Shown one piece after another: positions 7,644 to 13,866 of a DNA stretch of 35,170 bases. The position numbers were made by a program, and so were the translations under genes. Under the pieces are notes generated by a model, which saw nothing but the letters and a program-made list of their open reading frames with translations, made no database searches and was not told the origin of the DNA. This DNA comes from Patescibacteria group bacterium (lineage in GTDB: Bacteria; Patescibacteriota; Minisyncoccia; Phycocordibacterales; XYD1-FULL-46-19): contig JAUPUJ010000001.1 in the NCBI GenBank assembly GCA_030917625.1, positions 1 through 35,170 of the forward strand, read 5' to 3'. Each line of letters opens with the position of its first letter. The first letter of the stretch is position 1.

Positions 7644-8561
7644 CTAGACTTTCAGATATCTGCCGATAGCAAGCATGCTCGATACTGTCCCCAATATAAT
7701 ACCAGAGCCAAGTAAGATCACAAAAAGAAGTGGGAAATGCGAAACATAATAAGATACTAGGTCAATACCACCATACACTCCGGCGGTTGTACTGCGGACC
7801 CAGATGACAGTTGGATAAAGTAAAAACATCGCAATAAAAGACGCAATGGCTCCAGCCAGTATGCCTTCAACAATAAACGGTCCCCGGATATAAGGGTTAT
7901 CAGCTCCTACCAGGCGCATGACAGAGATTTCTTCTCTAGCACTATAGATAGTGAGCGAAATAGTGTTGAAAGTCACCAGAACTGACATTAGACCCAAAAG
8001 CACACTCAGTACTAAACTAATAGTCTGACTAGTACTAATAATGGCTAATAGCTTTTCCACAATATCTTTTTTGAAACTAATTTGATCAATCACTCCAGTT
8101 GTATCTCCTGCCCCGGATTTTTCATTATAAGTATTTAAGAAAGTGGCGACGGTATTATATTTAGTCGGATCATTGGCTAAAATCGCCAGTCTAGCTCCAA
8201 AAGGATTACCAACTTCATCTACAGATTGAATCAAAAGAATATTATCAACATGACGCTCCCTAAAAGCTGCGAGCTCATCTTCCTTTGAGGTATAGGTTAC
8301 GGATTTAACCTCTGGCAAAGCTTCCAACTCTTTTTGTAAAGACAAAACAACGTCTTCTGATACTTCTGGCTTTAATGTCACACTAATGTCCACTCGCTCT
8401 CTAATGCTGGTTAGAGTCGAATTTAAAAAAGCATTACCTAAAACTAAAGACCCGATTACAAATAATGTAATTGTCAGCACAAATATAGAAGCAATAGCGA
8501 CCGCACTATTACGCCAAAAATTTGTCATCCCCGCTTTTGCTACTCTTTTGATTTTAATCAT
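7644..8561 (-). CDS. ftsX: Cell-division ABC transporter permease FtsX
   Basis: FtsX is the membrane partner of FtsE and links divisome signals to peptidoglycan hydrolases outside the cell. The 305-residue protein has four membrane segments: about 17-42, then three in the C-terminal half (near 170-200, 225-250 and 270-300). An extracytoplasmic loop lies between the first two ('RERVDISVTLKPEVSEDVVLSLQKELEALPEVKSVTY...'). The cytoplasmic 'YSAREEISVMRLVGADNPYIRGPFIVEG' stretch is the typical FtsX coupling motif. It follows ftsE by 15 bases, and prfB lies upstream of ftsE. prfB-ftsE-ftsX is also a conserved order in Bacillus-type genomes. Confidence 0.95.
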   Translation of the reverse strand: MIKIKRVAKAGMTNFWRNSAVAIASIFVLTITLFVIGSLVLGNAFLNSTLTSIRERVDISVTLKPEVSEDVVLSLQKELEALPEVKSVTYTSKEDELAAFRERHVDNILLIQSVDEVGNPFGARLAILANDPTKYNTVATFLNTYNEKSGAGDTTGVIDQISFKKDIVEKLLAIISTSQTISLVLSVLLGLMSVLVTFNTISLTIYSAREEISVMRLVGADNPYIRGPFIVEGILAGAIASFIAMFLLYPTVIWVRSTTAGVYGGIDLVSYYVSHFPLLFVILLGSGIILGTVSSMLAIGRYLKV

Positions 8562-8576
8562 AATATTTTACAAAAA

Positions 8577-9257
8577 TTAAATAACGTAACGCCCTTCTTT
8601 ATCATCGCGCACCAAACGCCCTTTTTCTAAAGTGATAACTCTTTTGCCTAATTTATCAATCACTCCTTTATTATGTGTAGTTAAAATAACTGTTGTGCCG
8701 ATTTCATTAATTTTTTTCAACACTTCCATAATTTCATGAGTAGTTAGTGGATCAAGATTACCAGTTGGCTCATCGGCAATAATTAGATCTGGTTGATTAA
8801 CCAACGCTCTCGCAATAGCTACTCGTTGGCGCTCACCACCAGAAAGTTCAAACGGAAAATGAAATTCTTTGTCCGACAGCCCCACCAAATCTAAAACATG
8901 GGGTACATCTAGAGCGATCTCTTCGTCATCACGCCCAGCGGCTTCCATCGTAAAAGCAATATTTTCATAAGTAGTTTTATTTGGTAGTAATTTAAAATCT
9001 TGAAACACACTCCCAATACGACGTCGTAATTCCGGCACATATTTATTTTTCAACGAGTGAACATCGACGCCTTCAAAGAAAACATTACCTTTGGTTGGTT
9101 TGTCTTCGGCAATTAAAAGTTTTAACAAGGTTGATTTGCCTGCTCCCGAGTGACCAACAATCGAGACAAATTCTCCTGGCTCTACTGAAAAAGACACGTC
9201 TTCTAAGGCGTGACATTTGTCAAAGTACACTTTACTAACTTTATCGAAATGAATCAT
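8577..9257 (-). CDS. ftsE: Cell-division ATP-binding protein FtsE
   Basis: A 226-residue ABC ATPase with no membrane segment. It shows Walker A 'GHSGAGKSTLLKLL', Q-loop 'VFQDFKLLPNKT', signature 'LSGGERQRVAIARAL', Walker B 'LIIADEPTGNLD' and the H-loop in 'VILTTHNKG'. The length and the 'DFKLLPNKTTYENIAF' segment are characteristic of FtsE rather than of other small ABC ATPases. FtsE hydrolyses ATP to drive FtsX. The gene starts 10 bases after the prfB stop and is followed 15 bases later by ftsX. Confidence 0.96.
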   Translation of the reverse strand: MIHFDKVSKVYFDKCHALEDVSFSVEPGEFVSIVGHSGAGKSTLLKLLIAEDKPTKGNVFFEGVDVHSLKNKYVPELRRRIGSVFQDFKLLPNKTTYENIAFTMEAAGRDDEEIALDVPHVLDLVGLSDKEFHFPFELSGGERQRVAIARALVNQPDLIIADEPTGNLDPLTTHEIMEVLKKINEIGTTVILTTHNKGVIDKLGKRVITLEKGRLVRDDKEGRYVI

Positions 9258-9267
9258 AAATAAATTT

Positions 9268-10143
9268 TTAAGATAATGTTTTTTCGGCTTCTAGAAAATT
9301 TTCTAAGTCGCCATCGAGCACACCGTCGACATCACTAGTTTCCACATCTGTCCTATGATCTTTCACCATCTTATATGGATGCAAAACATATGATCTAATT
9401 TGATTGCCCCATTCAATTTCTGTAGTTTTAGAAACATAGAGACCCGCTTCACTTTTTTTACGATCTTCTTCTTGCTTCTTATATATCTTACCCTCAAGTA
9501 AAGCTAGGGCCTTTCTACGATTAGCCTCTTGAGTTCTTTCAGAATCAGATTCTGCCACTAAACCAGTTGGTTTATGAACGATGCGAACTGAAGTTTCTCT
9601 TTTGTTAACATTTTGTCCACCAGGACCACTCGATCGAGTGAAGTCTATTTCCAAATCATCAGGCGGTATATTTATAGTTTGCGGTTTGGGAAATTCTGGT
9701 ATTACTTCCACCATTGAAAAAGATGTATGCCTCTGACCTTTAGCATTAAAGGGTGAGACGCGTACCAAACGGTGTACTCCAGATTCGTTTTTAAGTATAC
9801 CATATGCACCTTTGCCTTCAATCCCGATAGTCACATTCCTAAATCCACCATGATCATTTTTATTTTCATGTATAAATTTAATAGCTAAATTAGCCTTTTC
9901 GGCATATTTCATATACATTTCCAATAATATTCGAGAAAAATCTTCGGCATCGGTACCACCAGCGCCAGAAAAAATAGTCATAACAGCATTTAATTTATCA
10001 AAACTACCCACTGCTGACATGGAGGTTTTAAGATCATTATATTCTTTGACTATTTTTTGAGCATTGTCTTTATCTTGCCAAAAATCATTAGCATTCATCA
10101 GAACTTCAATCTCTTCTAATCTTTTTTTATTTTCTTCGGACAT
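9268..10143 (-). CDS. prfB: Peptide chain release factor 2, compact form
   Basis: RF2 ends translation at UGA and UAA. The sequence has the SPF recognition tripeptide ('LVRVSPFNAKGQRHTSF') and the catalytic GGQ loop ('SSGPGGQNVNKRETSVRIVHKPTG'). The C-terminal 'WGNQIRSYVLHPYKMVKDHRT' is typical of RF2. At 291 residues it is about 70 shorter than usual. Much of domain 1 is missing: after 'DFWQDKDNAQKIVKEYNDLK' the protein passes almost directly to 'IFSGAGGTDAEDF', where family members have about 45-50 more residues. There is no room for the programmed frameshift seen in many prfB genes, because the metallo-hydrolase gene ends 2 bases before the ATG. It heads the prfB-ftsE-ftsX-pyrG run. Confidence 0.93.
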   Translation of the reverse strand: MSEENKKRLEEIEVLMNANDFWQDKDNAQKIVKEYNDLKTSMSAVGSFDKLNAVMTIFSGAGGTDAEDFSRILLEMYMKYAEKANLAIKFIHENKNDHGGFRNVTIGIEGKGAYGILKNESGVHRLVRVSPFNAKGQRHTSFSMVEVIPEFPKPQTINIPPDDLEIDFTRSSGPGGQNVNKRETSVRIVHKPTGLVAESDSERTQEANRRKALALLEGKIYKKQEEDRKKSEAGLYVSKTTEIEWGNQIRSYVLHPYKMVKDHRTDVETSDVDGVLDGDLENFLEAEKTLS

Positions 10144-10145
10144 TT

Positions 10146-10790
10146 TTAAAATTCTTGTTCGTCTCCACTAACCATCGGAATAAAATTAATACCATATTGT
10201 TTCAAAACATTTTCTGGAACCTTATGCGCTCCCCCTATTTTATCTATCTGTAACATTCCATCATGAACCGGAAAAACTTTTTTGGGTTTTAGTTTTATTG
10301 CATACCGAATCGCATCACCAACTTTACACCATGGACCAGCTACGGGAAGAGCTAAAACTTCAATTTTTTTCTTAGGATCACAATAAGAATCACCAGGATA
10401 AAATAATTTATTATCAATAAAATAACCCGTATTTTGAACTTGGCCCACATTCTCAAATACTTCTTCATGATTACCATCAAAAGCCTCTATTAAAACTCCG
10501 AGGACTTCCTCTTTGTCCAACCCCTCTAATATTTCATATTTTATATTTAAACCATCAATAATTTTACCAACAGCTGTATTTGTAAAAATTCTTACTTGGG
10601 GATTATTTTTAATAATTTCTTTTAAAGACTCCACATGAATGTGATCATTATGTTCATGGGTAATCAAAACAATGTCTATATTTTTTATATTTTTATTATA
10701 TTCCGTAGTAAAAGAACCAGGATCTGTAAGAATAGTAATTTTTTCTAATTTTATAATCAAGCAACAATGGCCAATCTTTTTTATTTGCAT
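10146..10790 (-). CDS. MBL-fold metal-dependent hydrolase (UlaG-like)
   Basis: The 214-residue protein has the metallo-beta-lactamase fold signature 'VLITHEHNDHIH' near residues 40-51, a start 'KIGHCCLIIKLEKITILTDPG' with the conserved 'DPG', and later conserved positions 'PGDSYCDP' and 'VFPVHDG'. These fit COG2220-type, UlaG-like or YfiT-like hydrolases, which bind two metals and cut phosphoester, lactone or ester bonds. The substrate cannot be told from sequence. It stops 2 bases before prfB, so the two are surely co-transcribed. No signal peptide is present, so it is cytoplasmic. Confidence 0.85.
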   Translation of the reverse strand: MQIKKIGHCCLIIKLEKITILTDPGSFTTEYNKNIKNIDIVLITHEHNDHIHVESLKEIIKNNPQVRIFTNTAVGKIIDGLNIKYEILEGLDKEEVLGVLIEAFDGNHEEVFENVGQVQNTGYFIDNKLFYPGDSYCDPKKKIEVLALPVAGPWCKVGDAIRYAIKLKPKKVFPVHDGMLQIDKIGGAHKVPENVLKQYGINFIPMVSGDEQEF

Positions 10791-10834
10791 AAATAGTTAA
10801 AATTCAGTTCGCTAAATTAGCAAACGCTAATATG

Positions 10835-11100
10835 AGCCAATGATCGGAATCGAACCGATGACCTCTCCCTTCGTTTACACCTCTATTTCACTTAAAGCTT
10901 ATAAGAGGACTAGACTGTATCTTACGCATATTGGCAAAAACCAACTTAGCGCCCCTTGTCAGTCGTTCGGGCGAGAATGTCGCCACGGTCTTATCCTAAT
11001 TCTAGGACTTTAACCGTTATTCGGGATTCACTATTTCGTTTTCAAAATAATGGGCTATTCAATAACCATGGGAGTGCTCTACCGACTGAGCTACATTGGC
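10835..11100 (-). tRNA. tRNA-Thr (GGT anticodon), interrupted by an intron
   Basis: Two tRNA halves flank a 193-base insert. The 5' exon (11065-11100, 36 nt) begins GCCAATG TA GCTC and ends ...CTCCCATGGT, so its last three bases are the anticodon GGT. The 3' exon (10835-10871, 37 nt) begins AAGGGAGAGGTC, completes the anticodon stem (CTCCC/GGGAG), has T-arm ATCGG-TTCGATT-CCGAT, and ends CATTGGC, which pairs with the acceptor 5' strand. The joined product is a normal 73-nt tRNA-Thr with loop ATGGTAA. CCA is not encoded. The interruption lies between tRNA positions 36 and 37. A simple scan would miss this gene because each half is partial. Confidence 0.93.
10872..11064 (-). ncRNA. Group I self-splicing intron, 193 nt, in tRNA-Thr
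   Basis: The 5' exon ends in U and the intron ends in G, the group I boundary rule. Reading 5' to 3' on the minus strand, the core elements are in order. P1: exon AUGG pairs with CCAU in 11050-11055, with a U-G pair at the splice site and one bulged C. P4: CGGT (11013-11016) with ACCG (10986-10989). P5: TCCTA with TAGGA around a GAAT loop. P6: GGCGA with TCGCC (10970-10984). P7: GACTG (10960-10964) with CAGTC (10913-10917). P8: TTGG with CCAA (10931-10944). The S element reads AAGATACAGTC, close to the family consensus. A CCTCT/AGAGG pair makes P9. No ORF fits inside. The P3 pairing is less certain. This is among the smaller group I introns. Confidence 0.9.
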
Positions 11101-11120
11101 TACAAACTTAATTTGTATCA

Positions 11121-11738
11121 CTAATACAGTATACTAATATCTTCTACTGTCTTTTTCAAGGCATCATTAATCTCGTTTCTCAATTTAACATTATTGAAAT
11201 ACACAGTCACAACACCTTCTATATTTCTTACTCTATAAGTACCCCTTTTTTTAGATGGAGTAACTATGACTTTATAAAACTGATCCTTATTGACACAAAG
11301 GCACTTAGTCCAGTAAGCCAAACTTTTATTCTTATCCATAGAACTAAAGATTTGTAATCCAAATTTTAAATCTTTCTTATCAACCCCATAAACATGATTT
11401 AGAAATATTATAAATGTTTTTATTAACAAAGGATCTGAATTACCCAATCTAACAGAATATTTGTTTGCTTTTGTGCCTTCGCCCCAATATAAGCCGATAC
11501 CCATACCAAATAGAAAAAAGTCAGTTTTATCCACTAACTTTTTAACCTGAAAAGGATCTCCTTTTGGATTCAATTTTCTATACACTGCTTCTGATATAGA
11601 ACGTTTTGGTATTTTATATTTAATGAGCCAGTAATTTATTTTACTAACAGGCATATTTAATTGAGAAGCAATCTCTGATGCAGATTTTCCTTCTTTTAGA
11701 TAAATCTTATTTAATAACTGCTTACTAAGAATAACCAT
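11121..11738 (-). CDS. HTH plus LAGLIDADG-like putative homing endonuclease
   Basis: The 205-residue protein begins with a helix-turn-helix region (about 1-45: 'KIYLKEGKSASEIASQLNMPVSKINYWLIKYKIPKR'). At about 74-90 it has 'FFLFGMGIGLYWGEGTK', which fits a LAGLIDADG helix ending in a catalytic acidic residue, here Glu in 'GEG'. The family-like continuation is 'YSVRLGNSDPLLIKTFIIFL'. A second, weaker motif is not clear, so it may act as a dimer or be a degenerate relative. It ends 20 bases before the 5' end of the intron-containing tRNA-Thr, in the same direction. The placement suggests a free-standing partner of that intron, but this is inference. It could also be a DNA-binding regulator of WhiA-like fold. 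Confidence 0.65.
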   Translation of the reverse strand: MVILSKQLLNKIYLKEGKSASEIASQLNMPVSKINYWLIKYKIPKRSISEAVYRKLNPKGDPFQVKKLVDKTDFFLFGMGIGLYWGEGTKANKYSVRLGNSDPLLIKTFIIFLNHVYGVDKKDLKFGLQIFSSMDKNKSLAYWTKCLCVNKDQFYKVIVTPSKKRGTYRVRNIEGVVTVYFNNVKLRNEINDALKKTVEDISILY

Positions 11739-11793
11739 ACACCTATATACTAATATAGATTAGGTCTTTAGTTAAATAAATTATCCACTTATA

Positions 11794-12063
11794 CTAAAGT
11801 TTATCATCTTTTTTCTGGCCCCATTGCCATCGTGGAGATTCGCCATATTTATAAGCAATTCTAATAAAACTAATAGTCAGAAGCATGGTTGGCAAAACAA
11901 AAAATAACCACCACTCTTTTTTGTCAGCGCCTTCGGCAACAGCACTCGCTAGAGAAGCTACCGCCACCACATAAATTAAAGTCACAATCCAACCAGAGAC
12001 AGTTGCAGGGTACCAACCCCAACCATAAATTTTTCTTTTAAACCAAATTTTTTTATTCTGCAT
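11794..12063 (-). CDS. Small conserved two-helix membrane protein, 89 aa
   Basis: Two hydrophobic segments (about 22-45 and 51-69) lie between basic, aromatic ends. The N-terminus 'WFKRKIYGWGWYPATVSGW' and the C-terminus 'YGESPRWQWG' are highly patterned. I recall similar ends in uncharacterised Patescibacteria proteins. Both termini are predicted on the same side, probably the cytoplasm because they are rich in Lys and Arg. The gene overlaps the end of the upstream 200-aa gene by 11 bases, so the two are translationally coupled and may work together. Function unknown. Confidence 0.72.
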   Translation of the reverse strand: MQNKKIWFKRKIYGWGWYPATVSGWIVTLIYVVAVASLASAVAEGADKKEWWLFFVLPTMLLTISFIRIAYKYGESPRWQWGQKKDDKL

Positions 12064-12655
12064 AGTAAACAGTTTCTTCTAAAGAATCATTTTTTATTTC
12101 AAACGCAACAGTTTTTTCTATAGTCGGCTCAGCGGTCATTGGTTCATTTTCACCTCGAACCAAAAGAGTAGCTAAAATTTTTGGCTCGATATAATTATCA
12201 TCAACTAAAAGCGAATTCAAAAACACTCTATCACCTAAAAGAGTATCGCCTAATTGCTCCCACTTGCCATTATTTTCTTTATACAAAACTAGATAAAGAA
12301 AATTTCCTGTCCCGCCAGTACCAGCCACTATCGGAGCGACTAAATATTTAACTTCACCTAAATTTACTTCAACCGCATGAGAACTTAAGTAAACAATCAT
12401 CCCATCACCTCCCGCGCCTGAAAGTTTAAAATCTTTAACTCCTTTTTCTAAAGTGACAGTATCAAATAAACCTGGAATTCTAAACTCAGTTCCTATTAAT
12501 TGATCCCCTTCCTCAGCAATAGTAAAGGGATTAGTGCTGGTGGCCACAGAATCTATAATTGGCCCATCTGGTTCTTTATCCTTCATGAAAAAGGAAACCC
12601 CAGCCACAATAACTAGTAATAGCAGAATAAAGCCTGAAATGTAATATTTGTTCAT
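12053..12655 (-). CDS. Membrane-anchored hypothetical protein, 200 aa
   Basis: The longest frame starts at 12715, but the ATG at 12655 is chosen. A TGC-TATAAT extended -10 box (12663-12668) lies 7 bases upstream, and the protein then begins 'MNKYYISGFILLLLVIVAGVSFF', a good signal anchor. After an acidic linker come beta-rich stretches ('VKDFKLSGAGGDGMIVYLSSHAVEVNLGEVKYLVAPIVAGTGGTGNFLYLVLYKENNGKWEQL') that look like a secreted beta-sandwich domain. No catalytic motif is recognised. It overlaps the 89-aa membrane protein gene by 11 bases, forming a two-gene unit. Confidence 0.7.
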   Translation of the reverse strand: MNKYYISGFILLLLVIVAGVSFFMKDKEPDGPIIDSVATSTNPFTIAEEGDQLIGTEFRIPGLFDTVTLEKGVKDFKLSGAGGDGMIVYLSSHAVEVNLGEVKYLVAPIVAGTGGTGNFLYLVLYKENNGKWEQLGDTLLGDRVFLNSLLVDDNYIEPKILATLLVRGENEPMTAEPTIEKTVAFEIKNDSLEETVYYAE

Positions 12656-12662
12656 ATATTTG

Positions 12663-12668
12663 ATTATA
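12663..12668 (-). promoter_or_regulatory. Extended -10 box (TGC-TATAAT) for a leaderless transcript
   Basis: TATAAT preceded by TGC lies 7 bases before the ATG at 12655. The spacing places the transcript start at the ATG. The extended -10 may compensate for the lack of a recognisable -35. Confidence 0.62.
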
Positions 12669-12716
12669 GCAAATTTTAAGTCTAAATTTCTACCACCAAT
12701 AGATTTTCCATACAAT

Positions 12717-12733
12717 CACACAAAAAGCCCCCA
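12717..12733. repeat. 17-bp direct repeat, copy 1
   Basis: CACACAAAAAGCCCCCA here is identical to 12876-12892, 159 bases away. Copy 2 is the 5' arm of the tRNA terminator. Copy 1 has no full partner arm, so it is not a working terminator. Confidence 0.8.
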
Positions 12734-12875
12734 TTGGGACATCCTTAAGTGGTTCGATCGGACTTTCGCCCTACGGTCGCGGGTACTTTTTAACTTCATA
12801 TCGCTTCTCTCATTCAGCAATAAAAAGTCTTTCAAGTCCGGACGAAACTGAAGCAGTTCAGTTTCTTCGACCTTG
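12734..12875. other. 142-base spacer without a convincing gene
   Basis: The interval between the two 17-bp repeats has an open frame on the minus strand, but that frame begins inside tRNA-Asp and runs through its terminator. No promoter or ribosome site supports it. The sequence is locally more GC-rich than its surroundings. I see no known RNA family, although a small RNA or the remnant of a duplication or insertion is possible. Confidence 0.4.
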
Positions 12876-12892
12876 CACACAAAAAGCCCCCA
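12876..12892. repeat. 17-bp direct repeat, copy 2
   Basis: Identical to 12717-12733. This copy overlaps the terminator that follows tRNA-Asp. Confidence 0.8.
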
Positions 12893-12904
12893 AAGGGGGC
12901 TTTT
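12882..12904. terminator. Intrinsic terminator after the tRNA-Met/tRNA-Asp unit
   Basis: AAAAGCCCCC pairs with GGGGGCTTTT around an AAA loop, and the minus-strand copy is followed by more T. It lies 6 bases past tRNA-Asp and ends the tRNA transcript. Confidence 0.88.
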
Positions 12905-12910
12905 GTTTTG

Positions 12911-12984
12911 CGCGGTCGACCGGACTTGAACCGGCAACCTCCCGCGTGACAGGCGGGTGCTCTAACCAGTTGAGCTACGACCGC
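12911..12984 (-). tRNA. tRNA-Asp (GTC anticodon)
   Basis: The acceptor pair is GCGGTCG/CGACCGC with discriminator G. The anticodon arm is CCCGC-CTGTCAC-GCGGG (anticodon GTC), and the T-arm is GCCGG-TTCAAGT-CCGGT. CCA is not encoded. It follows the tRNA-Met gene by 49 bases on the same strand and is followed by a strong terminator. Confidence 0.95.
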
Positions 12985-13033
12985 AAACTTTTAGAGACAT
13001 CCTAGTCTAGCAAAACCAATCCAAAATGTCATG

Positions 13034-13106
13034 TGTCGAGGGTGGGGCTTGAACCCACGACCCCGGGCTTATGAGTCCCGTGCTCTACCAACTGAGCTAC
13101 CCCGAC
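13034..13106 (-). tRNA. tRNA-Met (CAT), elongator type
   Basis: The acceptor is GTCGGGG/CCTCGAC with discriminator A, fully paired from position 1, so this is not the initiator. The loop is CTCATAA (anticodon CAT) and the T-arm is GTGGG-TTCAAGC-CCCAC. The last pair of the anticodon stem, positions 31-39, is an A-G mismatch. A tRNA-Ile with modified CAT anticodon cannot be fully excluded, but the loop matches elongator tRNA-Met. CCA is not encoded. Confidence 0.9.
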
Positions 13107-13122
13107 AAAAACTTCACTACAA

Positions 13123-13150
13123 ATTATGCATTTTCTGAGCTTTTTTGCAA
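13123..13150 (-). promoter_or_regulatory. Promoter for the tRNA-Met/tRNA-Asp unit
   Basis: On the minus strand, TTGCAA (13145-13150) and CATAAT (13123-13128) are 16 bases apart. The predicted start is about 10 bases before tRNA-Met. It is back to back with the tRNA-fMet promoter. Confidence 0.55.
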
Positions 13151-13159
13151 TGAAAAATA

Positions 13160-13188
13160 TTGCACTAAACTTGAAATCATGGTAGTGT
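13160..13188 (+). promoter_or_regulatory. Promoter for tRNA-fMet
   Basis: TTGCAC (13160-13165) and TAGTGT (13183-13188) are 17 bases apart. The predicted start is about 5 bases before the tRNA. The -10 is weak. Confidence 0.45.
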
Positions 13189-13199
13189 TTAGACACCTT

Positions 13200-13270
13200 A
13201 GCGGGATAGAGGAGAGGTACCTCGGGAGGCTCATAACCTCCAGACGCCGGTTCGATTCCGGCTCCCGCAA
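13200..13270 (+). tRNA. Initiator tRNA-fMet (CAT)
   Basis: The acceptor AGCGGGA/TCCCGCA leaves positions 1 and 72 unpaired (A-A), a hallmark of initiator tRNA, where the usual combination is C-A. The D-stem has A11-U24, another initiator feature. The anticodon arm is GGAGG-CTCATAA-CCTCC. The usual three consecutive G-C pairs next to the loop are reduced to two, with A-T at 29-41. The T-arm is GCCGG-TTCGATT-CCGGC. CCA is not encoded. It is the only plus-strand gene in this part of the window. Confidence 0.9.
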
Positions 13271-13278
13271 CAATGCAT

Positions 13279-13304
13279 AAAATACCACCTTACCGTGGTA
13301 TTTT
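13279..13304. terminator. Bidirectional terminator between tRNA-fMet and the HEPN-like gene
   Basis: AAAATACCAC pairs with GTGGTATTTT around a 6-base loop, with A/T runs on both sides. It ends tRNA-fMet on the plus strand. On the minus strand it lies 4 bases past the stop of the converging gene. Confidence 0.82.
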
Positions 13305-13308
13305 TATT

Positions 13309-13863
13309 TTAAATATATCCAAACTCTTTAAATACTTTTTCAAATAAAGTTAAAACTCTAACGGCTTCTTTATGAGATAATTCAAAACTACTTTCATGAG
13401 CAATTTGATTTCTAACTTTGTGAGCCTCCCAAGCTTCATTTAGAGTATTAAAATCACTTGGTTCTATTGTCTTTAATCGCTCCCCCAAATTCTCTCCCTT
13501 ATAACCCATACCCAAGATCATAGAATCTAGCAAAGTATCAGCCTCCAAAATAGCTAGTTTCCAATCGGAAGGGTTGGTTGAATTTAAATAGTTAGTAATC
13601 TTTTTCCACACCAACTCTTCCCTCGTCTCGGTTTCAGTAATACTTTTAACTACAGATTTTTCTAATTCTTTAGTCTTTAAAGTAATTAATTTCTCTCTTT
13701 TCAGCCAAATCATAACAATAAAAACTATGAGCAAAATACTAAAAGACAACCAGATTACATTAAACCAAAAAATTACATAATGAGGAATAGTAAAATTTAA
13801 AACCATTTGAAACCAGTCATAAATTTTGTAATAAATATAAACAGGATTAACGTAATAAGACAT
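13309..13863 (-). CDS. Membrane-anchored protein with HEPN-like RX4H motif, 184 aa
   Basis: A long hydrophobic segment (about 27-54) is followed by a basic, helical cytoplasmic region (about 55-100, possible coiled coil) and a helical C-terminal domain. That domain contains 'EAWEAHKVRNQIAHESSFELSHKEAVRVLTLFEKVFKEF'. The R151-N-Q-I-A-H156 string fits the RX4H motif of HEPN domains, which in many proteins is an RNase active site. The 'LEADTLLDSMILGMGYKGENLGERL' helix also suits a HEPN four-helix bundle. Nuclease activity is inference. The family may use the fold only for binding. It starts 3 bases after gatA stops, so it is probably co-transcribed with gatCA. No paired antitoxin-like nucleotidyltransferase gene is nearby. 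Confidence 0.72.
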   Translation of the reverse strand: MSYYVNPVYIYYKIYDWFQMVLNFTIPHYVIFWFNVIWLSFSILLIVFIVMIWLKREKLITLKTKELEKSVVKSITETETREELVWKKITNYLNSTNPSDWKLAILEADTLLDSMILGMGYKGENLGERLKTIEPSDFNTLNEAWEAHKVRNQIAHESSFELSHKEAVRVLTLFEKVFKEFGYI

Positions 13864-13866
13864 ATT

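Noticed and set aside
10872..11064. Protein-coding intron or group II intron in tRNA-Thr
   Set aside because: The insert is too short and has no ORF or reverse transcriptase. The end is G rather than the AY of group II, and the P3-P9 type pairings fit group I.
12716..12937. 73-aa open frame on the minus strand after the tRNAs
   Set aside because: It starts inside tRNA-Asp and runs through the terminator and both direct repeats. No promoter or ribosome site supports it.
13071..13280. 69-aa plus-strand frame
   Set aside because: It covers two tRNA genes and their promoters.
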